Under the pieces are notes generated by a model. It did not search any database. It worked only from the letters and a program-made list of their open reading frames with translations, and was not told the DNA's origin. Below are positions 1 to 5,977 of a DNA stretch of 6,881 nucleotides, piece by piece. This stretch comes from an uncultured bacterium. GTDB lineage: Bacteria > Bacillota > Clostridia > Oscillospirales > Oscillospiraceae. The stretch lies in the NCBI GenBank assembly GCA_905215425.1, contig CAJMQD010000048.1, positions 1 to 6,881 of the forward strand, read 5' to 3'. The position numbers were made by a program, and so were the translations under genes. Each line of letters begins with the position of its first letter. The first letter of the stretch is position 1.

Positions 1-1050
1 ACCATCCCCTTTATCATCTGTGCGGCCTCCGGCTTTATCGGCCCCAATACGGGGATTTTGATGACCTTTCTGATGAACGCCATGGTGTCGATGCTCATGG
101 GCTCCGCCTTCGGCGTGTCGGCCACCATGGGGGCCATCTCCATCACCATGGCGATGGCCATGGGGGTAAACCCCGTGCTGGCGGGCGGAGCCATGCTCTC
201 CGGCGTCTTTGTGGGGGACCGCGCCTCGCCGGTGTCCTCCAGCGCTCTGCTGGTCAGCGAGGTGACGCACACCGATCTGTTTGACAATCTGAAGAGGATG
301 ATGCGTTCCGGCGCGGTGCCCTTTCTGCTGTGCTGTGTGATCTACGGCGCGATGGGCCTGTCCGCGGGGCAGGCGGGACAGACTGCGGACCTGTGGGACG
401 TGTTCGGCCGGGAGATGCGCCTGCACTGGTCGGCGCTGATCCCCGCGGCGGTGGTGCTGCTGCTGTCCTCTCTGCGGGTGCCCACGAAAAAAACGGTGCT
501 GGCCAGCATCGGCGCGGCCGCGCTGGTGTGTGTTCTGGTCCAGAAGATGAGCGTGGGGCGGGTGCTGGAGCTGGCGGTGCTGGGCTTCCATGCGGCGGAT
601 CCGGAGGTGGCCGGTATGCTGGACGGCGGCGGGCTGATCTCTATGGTGAAGTCTATGGCGATTGTGGGGCTGTCCTCCTCCTACTCCGGTATTTTCCGCA
701 GCACCAGGCTGCTGGTGGGGATGAAGGCCGGCTTGCAGCGGCTGGCGGACAAAGTGACCCCCTTCGGCAGCATGATCGTCACATCTTTGGTGACAGGGGG
801 CATCGCCTGCAACCAGACCCTGTGTGTGCTGATGACCCACCAGCTGTGCGAGGATATGGAGCCGGACGGCAAAGAACTGGCCATGGCCCTGGAAAACTCG
901 GCCATCCTGCTGTGCGGGCTGATCCCCTGGTCCATTGCGGGCGGCGTGCCCTTGGCCTCGGCCGGGGCGCCCATCACCGGTATGCTGGCGGCCTTCTACC
1001 TGTATCTGGTGCCGCTATACGCCCTGGTGCGGAGCAAGCGGAAAAAATAG
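1..1050 (+). CDS. nhaC: NhaC-family Na+/H+ antiporter, 3' part (5' end outside window)
   Basis: The reading frame is open from base 1 and ends at TAG 1048-1050, giving 349 residues; NhaC proteins are usually about 450-480, so roughly the first quarter lies upstream. The product is a polytopic inner-membrane protein expected to exchange Na+ for H+ for pH and sodium homeostasis. Visible support is the family-like segment GDRASPVSSS (window residues 72-81), matching the GDxxSPxSxx signature of NhaC, after a Gly/Ala/Met-rich membrane stretch. Further hydrophobic segments lie near 105-123, 141-158, 165-185 and 295-345, and a polar in-membrane motif GGIACNQTL occurs near 262-270. The C-terminus ends in a basic tail, RSKRKK. 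Substrate is not certain: some NhaC relatives (MleN type) exchange malate and lactate together with ions. A good intrinsic terminator follows 11 bases after the stop, so the gene closes its transcription unit. Family assignment is firm; exact substrate is inference. Confidence 0.85.
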   Translation, partial: TIPFIICAASGFIGPNTGILMTFLMNAMVSMLMGSAFGVSATMGAISITMAMAMGVNPVLAGGAMLSGVFVGDRASPVSSSALLVSEVTHTDLFDNLKRMMRSGAVPFLLCCVIYGAMGLSAGQAGQTADLWDVFGREMRLHWSALIPAAVVLLLSSLRVPTKKTVLASIGAAALVCVLVQKMSVGRVLELAVLGFHAADPEVAGMLDGGGLISMVKSMAIVGLSSSYSGIFRSTRLLVGMKAGLQRLADKVTPFGSMIVTSLVTGGIACNQTLCVLMTHQLCEDMEPDGKELAMALENSAILLCGLIPWSIAGGVPLASAGAPITGMLAAFYLYLVPLYALVRSKRKK

Positions 1051-1061
1051 CGTCCGTCCCG

Positions 1062-1091
1062 GCGTCTCTCCCCGGAGAGGCGCTTTTTCTT
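1062..1091 (+). terminator. Rho-independent terminator after the antiporter gene
   Basis: A 9-bp stem, GCGTCTCTC (1062-1070) with GAGAGGCGC (1075-1083) including one G-T wobble, closes on a four-base loop. It runs directly into TTTTT (1084-1088) and CTT. It lies 11 bases after the antiporter stop codon and just before the promoter of the next unit, as expected for an intrinsic terminator. Confidence 0.88.
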
Positions 1092-1101
1092 GCGGAAAAT
1101 A

Positions 1102-1130
1102 TTGTCCTGGACCCGGAAATAGAATATAAT
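1102..1130 (+). promoter_or_regulatory. Sigma-A-type promoter for the hydrolase / K+ channel unit
   Basis: The -35 element TTGTCC (1102-1107) is separated by exactly 17 bases from a perfect -10 TATAAT (1125-1130). Transcription would start near 1137, leaving a leader of about 50 bases before the ATG at 1187. The region is AT-rich compared with its surroundings and sits right after the upstream terminator. I saw no convincing operator or riboswitch in the short leader. Confidence 0.8.
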
Positions 1131-1186
1131 GGAAGCACCGACTCCGGGACATCGGACCGGATACAGAATACAAGAGGAGTGATCTT

Positions 1187-1843
1187 ATGGCACCCAGGAT
1201 CCAGATCTCCGGCGCGGACGGCGCCATGGACAACTACATCGCTGCCATCTCCTCCACAGGCGGCGCCGCCGTGCCCGGCTATTGCCCCGCCCCCGACCTC
1301 AACTGCGACGGCCTTCTTCTGTGCGGCGGCAAGGATGTGCAGCCCCACCTGTTCGGCCAGGAAAACCGCGGCTCCCTCACCCCGGACCCCGCCCGGGATG
1401 CGGCGGAGCTGGCCCTGCTGCGGGCCTTCTGGCCCACGGGAAAGCCCATCCTTGGCATCTGCCGGGGGATGCAGCTGCTGAACATCTTTCTGGGGGGCAC
1501 TCTGGTGCAGGATCTGCCTGACCACCTGCGCCCCTTCCACCAGGGGCAGGGGGGCGACTCCGTCCACCCCATCCTGGCCCGGGAGAGCAGCCTGCTGCAC
1601 GCCTGGTACGGCCCCGTGTTCCCCGTAAACAGCCACCACCACCAGGTTCTGGACCGTCTGGGCGAGGGGCTGACGGTCACCGCCCGGTCAGAGGGCGGGT
1701 GCGCCGAGGCCGTGGAGCACCCCGGCCGCCCGGTGCTGGCGGTACAGTTCCACCCGGAGCGCATGTCCTTCGCCCACCGCAGGGCGGACACTGTGGACGG
1801 GGCGGAGATCTTCCGCTGGCTCATTGGGCAGTGCAGGGGATAA
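1187..1843 (+). CDS. Compact gamma-glutamyl-gamma-aminobutyrate hydrolase-like protein (peptidase C26, class-I GATase fold)
   Basis: This 218-residue cytoplasmic enzyme has the C26 / class-I glutamine amidotransferase signature. It shows GGKDVQP (47-53; family GGxDVxP), the nucleophile elbow GICRGMQLLN (90-99) with Cys92, the motif VNSHHHQ (147-153), and the catalytic VQFHPE (186-191) with His189 and Glu191, so the Cys-His-Glu triad is complete. Family members such as PuuD cleave the gamma-glutamyl bond of gamma-Glu-GABA to glutamate and GABA; others act on different gamma-glutamyl amides. At 218 residues it is shorter than PuuD-type proteins (about 250), the loss being mainly in the N-terminal part before GGKDVQP. 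The start is fixed by GAGGAG (1174-1179), 7 bases before the ATG. It is first in a two-gene unit with the K+ channel gene, 38 bases downstream. No putrescine-pathway genes are nearby, so I do not assign the symbol puuD. Family is firm, substrate unknown. Confidence 0.88.
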   Translation: MAPRIQISGADGAMDNYIAAISSTGGAAVPGYCPAPDLNCDGLLLCGGKDVQPHLFGQENRGSLTPDPARDAAELALLRAFWPTGKPILGICRGMQLLNIFLGGTLVQDLPDHLRPFHQGQGGDSVHPILARESSLLHAWYGPVFPVNSHHHQVLDRLGEGLTVTARSEGGCAEAVEHPGRPVLAVQFHPERMSFAHRRADTVDGAEIFRWLIGQCRG

Positions 1844-1881
1844 GGCCCGCCCCATGAAAAAAGAGACCGAGGTGACCGGCC

Positions 1882-3093
1882 ATGAGCAAGTCCAGCGCCA
1901 TAGAGCAGCGGAGAAAGCGTCTTTACTCGATCGTGGAGACGGGAAACATGGGGGATATCTGGAGCCGCGGATATGACATCCTTCTGGTGGCGGCCATCCT
2001 GATCAACCTGGCGGTATGCGTAGCCTATACCTTTGACGAGATGGAGCTGAAGTACGGCCCCGAACTGCTGGCGGTTGAGTTTGTCACGGTGTCCTTCTTC
2101 GCCGTGGACTATATTCTGCGCCTGTGGACGGCCAAGTATCAGTACCCCGACCAAAGGGAGGGCCGGGCCCTGTGGAAGTATGTATCTTCCATAACAGGGA
2201 TCATTGATTTGGCCTCCTTCCTGCCCTATTTTCTGCCCGTATTCTTCCCTGCGGGGGCGGTGGCCTTCCGGATGTTCCGGGTGGTACGCATCTTCCGCCT
2301 GTTCCGCATCAACGCCTATTACGACTCCCTCAGCGTCATCACCTCCGTTCTGGCCAGCAAGCGGCAGCAGCTTATGTCCTCGGTGTTCATCATTCTGGTG
2401 CTGATGCTGGGGGCCAGCCTGTGTATGTACTCCCTGGAGCATGAGGCCCAGCCGGAGGTGTTCCGCAACGCCTTCTCCGGCATGTGGTGGGCGGTGTCCA
2501 CCCTGCTCACCGTGGGCTATGGCGATATCTATCCCGTCACCCCCATGGGACAGCTGTTCGGGATCTGCATTACCTTTCTGGGGGTGGGCATGGTGGCCAT
2601 CCCCACGGGCATCATCTCCGCCGGCTTCGTGGACCAGTACTCCCGGATCAAGCGCATCAGCGAATATGCCAATGAGCAGGAGATCAATTTTATGAAGGTC
2701 CCCATGACCCGGCGGGACAAATGGGTGGGGCAGGCCATCAAGGATCTGGGCATTCCCCGGGGCGTGATCGTGGCCGCGGTGCAGCGGGGCCGGGAAGTGG
2801 TGGTGCCCAGGGGCGACACGGTGATTCAGGAGCACGATACGCTGGTTCTGGGGGCGGAGGCCATGGGGGATGACCACCGCATCGAGCTGAAGGAAGTGGT
2901 GCTGAAGCACCACAACCCCTGGAACGACCACCCCATTCAGGAGCTGGACATCTCCCGCCAGACGGTGATCGTTATGGTCAAACGCCGGGGCACCATGCTC
3001 ATCCCCAACGGCGACCTGGTGCTGAAGGAGGGGGACAAGGTGATTTTGTACACCAAAAAGTTTATGTCCGACGCGGAGATGCTGGAGATATAA
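1882..3093 (+). CDS. Voltage-gated K+ channel with two tandem TrkA-C (RCK-C)-like domains
   Basis: A 403-residue membrane protein with six predicted transmembrane segments and a cytoplasmic tail. S1 is about 31-51. S2 (63-83) carries Phe73, Asp76 and Arg80, as in voltage-sensor charge-transfer centres. S3 (100-120) has Asp109 in IIDLASFLPYF. S4 has arginines at every third residue: 130, 133, 136, 139, 142. S5 is about 164-186, the pore helix 197-209, the selectivity filter TVGYGD (210-215) is the canonical K+ signature, and S6 is 222-247. The tail has two similar beta-rich units, about 272-326 (ending VVVPRGDTVIQEHDTLVLG) and about 338-394 (ending MLIPNGDLVLKEGDKVILY), both of the TrkA-C type. 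No glycine-rich GxGxxG nucleotide-binding Rossmann domain lies between pore and tail, unlike typical RCK channels. GAGGTG (1869-1874) sits 7 bases before the ATG. The gene is probably cotranscribed with the upstream hydrolase and ends at a strong terminator. Voltage dependence and the tail ligand are inferred; TrkA-C domains in other K+ transporters bind cyclic di-AMP. Confidence 0.93.
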   Translation: MSKSSAIEQRRKRLYSIVETGNMGDIWSRGYDILLVAAILINLAVCVAYTFDEMELKYGPELLAVEFVTVSFFAVDYILRLWTAKYQYPDQREGRALWKYVSSITGIIDLASFLPYFLPVFFPAGAVAFRMFRVVRIFRLFRINAYYDSLSVITSVLASKRQQLMSSVFIILVLMLGASLCMYSLEHEAQPEVFRNAFSGMWWAVSTLLTVGYGDIYPVTPMGQLFGICITFLGVGMVAIPTGIISAGFVDQYSRIKRISEYANEQEINFMKVPMTRRDKWVGQAIKDLGIPRGVIVAAVQRGREVVVPRGDTVIQEHDTLVLGAEAMGDDHRIELKEVVLKHHNPWNDHPIQELDISRQTVIVMVKRRGTMLIPNGDLVLKEGDKVILYTKKFMSDAEMLEI

Positions 3094-3114
3094 CCGGCGA
3101 CAGGAAATAAAATA

Positions 3115-3149
3115 CGCCGTGCGGGAATTTTCCCGCACGGCGCTTTTTG
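3115..3149 (+). terminator. Strong intrinsic terminator after the K+ channel gene, possibly bidirectional
   Basis: A perfect 11-bp stem, CGCCGTGCGGG (3115-3125) with CCCGCACGGCG (3132-3142), encloses AATTTT and can extend by two more A-T pairs. It is followed by C and TTTTT (3144-3148). On the opposite strand the same stem is followed by TATTTTATTTC, which is also T-rich, so it could stop minus-strand transcription arriving from feoB. I found no other poly-T terminator for feoB in the convergent region. Confidence 0.88.
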
Positions 3150-3204
3150 TTGTGACTCTTGTAGGTTAGTAATATCCCGCAGGGGGCGCTCATGCGGCGG
3201 CCCG

Positions 3205-3233
3205 CGGGCGGATGAGGACATCCGCCCCTACGG
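3205..3233 (-). repeat. Hairpin repeat, copy 1 (CCGTAGGGG... family)
   Basis: Read on the minus strand it starts CCGTAGGGGCGGATG, has the loop TCCT, and ends CATCCGCCCG. It forms a perfect 9-bp stem (3206-3214 with 3219-3227) around a four-base loop. A diverged second copy lies at 6829-6858 on the plus strand. There is no poly-T, so it is not a classical terminator. It resembles, from memory, short GTAGGGGCGGAT-type intergenic repeats common in gut Clostridia; a genome-wide count is needed to confirm that. Confidence 0.65.
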
Positions 3234-3250
3234 AGGAGCATCGCAGGAAA

Positions 3251-3308
3251 GCCCCCTCATCCGTCATCGCCTTCGGCGATGACACCTTCCCCCCTGCGGG
3301 GGGAAGGC
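3251..3308. repeat. Double-hairpin intergenic repeat downstream of feoB
   Basis: Two adjacent perfect hairpins are visible. GTCATCGCC (3263-3271) pairs with GGCGATGAC (3275-3283). CCTTCCCCCC (3285-3294) pairs with GGGGGGAAGG (3298-3307) around TGC. They are preceded by GCCCCCTCATCC (3251-3262). The composition and order (C-rich lead, short GC hairpin, C-run/G-run hairpin) are like the composite palindromic elements I recall from intergenic DNA of Faecalibacterium and Flavonifractor relatives. It begins 15 bases beyond the feoB stop codon and may stabilise the 3' end of feoB mRNA, in the manner of REP elements. That role is inference. Confidence 0.65.
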
Positions 3309-3322
3309 TTTGCGGCCAAACA

Positions 3323-5764
3323 TCACAGCAGCAGGCTTCCCACCTGATACACCAGCATGGACAGCACATAGGCGCAGGCGATCTGCCAGCCGATGGAGAA
3401 GAAGGCCAACTTTTTGCTGCCCATCTCCCGGAACAGGGTGGATACGGCGGCCACACAGGGCTCATACAGCAGGATGAACACCAGATAGGAGAAGGCGGAC
3501 AGGGGGGTGAACCCTGTCATGGCGGCGGCCACCATACCCCCCGTGGCAGTGAGGGGGAAGCCGTAGAACATGGACAGAGAGGTGACCAGCGTCTCCTTGG
3601 CGATCAGCCCGGTGAGCAGGGCCACCACCGCCTGCCACGCGCTGAAGCCGCAGGGCCGGAACAGGGGAGCGATGGCCGCGCCGATGGCCCCCAGCATACT
3701 GTGGGCGGGGTCGTCCACCATGGTCAGGCTGAAGTCGAAGGACTGCAGCAGCCACAGCAGGACGGACATAAACAGGATCAAGGTGCCCGCCTTCACCAGA
3801 AAGCCCTTTACCTTCAGCCATACATGGCGCATGACGTTGGAAAAGGAGGGGAGCCGGTAGGGGGGCAGCTCCAGCACGAAGGGGGCGGGCTCCCCGGCGA
3901 ACAGGGTGTGCTTGAACAGCAGACCGGACAGAATGCCCATGGCCATGCCCATGCAGTACAGGGCGAACACCACCAATCCCGCCCACGGTCCGAAAAAGGC
4001 GGAGGACAGCAGGCCGTATATGGGCAGCTTGGCGGAGCAGGACATGAAGGGCAGCAGCAGAATGGTCATGCGGCGGTCCTTCTCGTTTTCCATGGTGCGG
4101 GCCCCCATAATGGCGGGCACAGTGCAGCCAAAGCCCATGAGCATGGGGATGAAGGCCTTGCCGCTCAGGCCGAAGCGCCGCAGCAGCCGGTCCATGATAA
4201 AGGCGGCCCGGGACATATAGCCCGAGTCCTCCAGCAGAGACAGGAACAGGAACAGCAGGGCGATCTGGGGCAGGAAGGTGAGCACGCCCCCCACGCCGGC
4301 CACAATGCCGTCCCGCACCAACGAGACGAGGACGGCCGGCGCCCCGGCGGCGGTCATGGCGCCGCCCAGCCAGAGGCCGAAGGCGTTTACCGCCGCCCCC
4401 ACGCCGTTGGACAGCCAGGAGCCAAAGGGGCCGAAGGTCACGGCGAACATCACCAGCATGGTCAGCAGGAACAGGGGGATGGCCAGGACCCGGTGGGTCA
4501 CCACGGCGTCGATCTTTTCGGTCGGGGTGCGCTCCCCCTTGTGGTCGGCCTTGACCACCGAGGCGGCTGCGACCCGCTGGATATACTGATAGCGGCTGTC
4601 GGCCACCAGGGTCTCCCGGTCCCCCAGGGGGCTGGAGTTCTCGTAGGCGGTGGCGATGCTGTCCAGCTTTTTCTTTCCCTCCGGGGGCAGTTTTAGGGCC
4701 TTCTCCACCAACTCGTCCCCCTCCAGCAGCTTGATGGAGACCCAGTGGGCGGGCAGGCCGGCGGCATAGGCGTAGTCGTGGAGCAGCTCGCCGATACAGT
4801 GGTGAATGTGGTGGGTGTAGTCGTCGTAGAGGTCGTCTGGCTCCAGATTGAACCCAATGTGCATCTGGAGGTGGGCGGTCTCTAAGAGCTGATCCAGCCC
4901 CTGGCCCGTGCGGGCCACAATGGGGATCACGGGGATGCCCAGCTCCTTGGTCAGCTGGCGGGCGTCGATGCGGTCGCCCCGCTTCTCCACCTCGTCCATA
5001 AAGTTCAAGGCGATGACCATGGGGCGCTCCAGCTCCAGCAGCTGGATGGACAGGTACAGATTCCGCTCCAGGTTGGTGGCATCCACTACGTCGATGATAC
5101 AGTCGGGGGCCTCGTTGATGATATAGTCCCGGGCGACGATCTCCTCCATGGAGTAGGGCGACAGGGAGTAGATGCCGGGCAGGTCCACCACCGTGATCTC
5201 CTTGTCCCTCAGGTGGGCGATGCCCTCCTTCTTCTCCACCGTGACCCCCGGCCAGTTGCCCACATACTGGTTGGAGCCGGTAAACGCATTAAACAGGGTG
5301 GTTTTCCCGCAGTTGGGGTTGCCCGCCAGCGCCACCCGCATGGTGCGGCTGTCGTGGTCGTTGGGGTCGTACCGCTTCCGGTGGTCTTCCAGCTCGTGGA
5401 CATGGTCGTCCATCTGGCGCTTTAATACCGCGGGATCGGTCAGGTGCTGGGTCAGGGCCTGCCGGGCGGATCTGGAGGCGGCGGCACCGCCGCCGCAGCT
5501 TCCGCAGGCGGACTGCTCCTCCTCCAGCATGGTGATCTGCGCTGCGTCTGCGCGGCGCAGGGACAGGGTATAGCCCCGCAGAGAGACCTCCAAGGGATCG
5601 CCCAGGGGGGCGATTTTGTTGACGGTGATCTTTGTGCCCGGGGTCAGCCCCATGTCGATCAAGCGGCGCTTCACCGCCCCCGAGTTGTTGCCTACGGACC
5701 GGATCACGCCGCTTGGTCCTGGGGAGAGGTCATAAAGAGTAGTGGATTTCGATGTAGCAGTCAT
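3323..5764 (-). CDS. feoB: FeoA-FeoB fusion ferrous iron transporter
   Basis: An 813-residue inner-membrane Fe2+ uptake protein. Residues about 9-82 form a FeoA-type SH3-like domain (RRLIDMGLTPGTKITV, 33-48), normally a separate gene. A linker (83-140) holds CGSCGGG (87-93) and several histidines (107, 121, 123, 128, 137). The GTPase domain follows, with G1 GNPNCGKTT (148-156), G2 Thr175 in GVTVEKKEG, G3 DLPG (194-197), G4 NFMD (254-257) and G5 near ARTG (284-287). A helical GDI-like region covers about 300-410. The membrane core from about 424 to the end carries the FeoB motifs GYMSRAAF (515-522), GFGCTVPAIMGARTMEN (544-560, Cys547), PFMSCSAKLPIY (572-583, Cys576) and YEPCVAA (767-773, Cys770). 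Length equals FeoB plus FeoA. The start is supported by GAAGAGGC (minus strand, 5771-5778), 7 bases before the ATG. It is monocistronic here and convergent with the K+ channel. AT-rich palindromes over its promoter suggest iron- or manganese-dependent repression. All key motifs are intact. Confidence 0.97.
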   Translation of the reverse strand: MTATSKSTTLYDLSPGPSGVIRSVGNNSGAVKRRLIDMGLTPGTKITVNKIAPLGDPLEVSLRGYTLSLRRADAAQITMLEEEQSACGSCGGGAAASRSARQALTQHLTDPAVLKRQMDDHVHELEDHRKRYDPNDHDSRTMRVALAGNPNCGKTTLFNAFTGSNQYVGNWPGVTVEKKEGIAHLRDKEITVVDLPGIYSLSPYSMEEIVARDYIINEAPDCIIDVVDATNLERNLYLSIQLLELERPMVIALNFMDEVEKRGDRIDARQLTKELGIPVIPIVARTGQGLDQLLETAHLQMHIGFNLEPDDLYDDYTHHIHHCIGELLHDYAYAAGLPAHWVSIKLLEGDELVEKALKLPPEGKKKLDSIATAYENSSPLGDRETLVADSRYQYIQRVAAASVVKADHKGERTPTEKIDAVVTHRVLAIPLFLLTMLVMFAVTFGPFGSWLSNGVGAAVNAFGLWLGGAMTAAGAPAVLVSLVRDGIVAGVGGVLTFLPQIALLFLFLSLLEDSGYMSRAAFIMDRLLRRFGLSGKAFIPMLMGFGCTVPAIMGARTMENEKDRRMTILLLPFMSCSAKLPIYGLLSSAFFGPWAGLVVFALYCMGMAMGILSGLLFKHTLFAGEPAPFVLELPPYRLPSFSNVMRHVWLKVKGFLVKAGTLILFMSVLLWLLQSFDFSLTMVDDPAHSMLGAIGAAIAPLFRPCGFSAWQAVVALLTGLIAKETLVTSLSMFYGFPLTATGGMVAAAMTGFTPLSAFSYLVFILLYEPCVAAVSTLFREMGSKKLAFFSIGWQIACAYVLSMLVYQVGSLLL

Positions 5765-5784
5765 AACAAAGCCTCTTCGGGAAG

Positions 5785-5822
5785 TTTAGATAAATTAGAT
5801 AAGCTAAATTTAAACAGCTTAT
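5785..5822. promoter_or_regulatory. Candidate metal-responsive operator at the feoB promoter
   Basis: Two overlapping dyads are visible. AAATTAG (5792-5798), five bases, then CTAAATT (5804-5810) match as an inverted repeat in 6 of 7 positions, with a TTAG-N5-CTAA core. A perfect 7-bp inverted repeat, ATAAGCT (5799-5805) with AGCTTAT (5816-5822), spans the predicted start point (near 5814) and reaches the -10 hexamer. A direct repeat of TTAGATAA lies at 5786-5793 and 5795-5802. Repressors of the DtxR/MntR and Fur families use AT-rich dyads of this size at feo promoters. Which family binds here cannot be told from the window. Confidence 0.5.
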
Positions 5823-5849
5823 TCTACCACCGATGTCTCGGCAATGCAA
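5821..5849 (-). promoter_or_regulatory. Probable feoB promoter
   Basis: On the minus strand, TTGCAT (5849-5844) and TAGAAT (5826-5821) are 17 bases apart; the -10 matches TATAAT at five of six positions, while the -35 keeps only the TTG. Transcription would start near 5814, leaving about 50 bases before the feoB ATG. The start point falls inside the palindromes at 5785-5822. Other AT-rich -10-like hexamers lie nearby, so the exact start is uncertain. Confidence 0.55.
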
Positions 5850-5867
5850 CAGAAAACCGGGGCGTGA

Positions 5868-5896
5868 TTGACAAAAACTGGGGCAGACTTTATACT
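5868..5896 (+). promoter_or_regulatory. Near-consensus sigma-A promoter for the ylmH-like gene
   Basis: A perfect -35 TTGACA (5868-5873) is followed after 17 bases by TATACT (5891-5896), five of six to TATAAT. The predicted start is near 5903, giving a leader of about 75 bases. It stands back to back with the feoB promoter, with only 18 bases between the two -35 elements, so a regulator or supercoiling could couple the two. Confidence 0.85.
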
Positions 5897-5977
5897 GGTA
5901 ATTCTAAAAGAGGGTATACAGCCCTGGGAATGGCAGATAGGTTTCCGGGAAGAGGCCCAAGCAGAGGGAGGAACACC

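Noticed and set aside
330..1481. 383-codon plus-strand frame overlapping the antiporter and hydrolase genes
   Set aside because: It runs through a terminator and a promoter, is out of frame with both real genes, and is Gly/Ala/Arg-rich without any motif.
1854..1881. ATG at 1854 before the K+ channel gene as a leader peptide or alternative start
   Set aside because: It is out of frame with the channel and has no ribosome binding site; the ATG at 1882 has GAGGTG at a suitable distance.
1279..3138. 619-codon open frame on the minus strand across the hydrolase and K+ channel genes
   Set aside because: It lies antisense to two genes with clear family motifs; its translation is rich in His, Gly, Gln and Pro with no recognisable domain, and it has the look of a frame kept open by GC-rich third positions.
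3205..3308. CRISPR array or tandem repeat from the cluster of palindromes
   Set aside because: The hairpins differ from each other in sequence and there are no regularly spaced identical repeats with unique spacers.
3212..4696. 494-codon open frame on the plus strand opposite feoB
   Set aside because: Its product is a low-complexity Gly/Gln/His-rich string antisense to the FeoB membrane core and it starts inside the repeat region; it is a shadow frame.
5830..5841. Short palindrome CCGA-TGTC-TCGG in the spacer of the feoB promoter
   Set aside because: The arms are only four bases long, which is expected by chance at this scale; the AT-rich dyads nearby are stronger operator candidates.
5444..5977. 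Long upstream extension of the ylmH frame
   Set aside because: This part is antisense to the FeoA domain and crosses both promoters. The good ribosome binding site and family alignment place the start at 5978.
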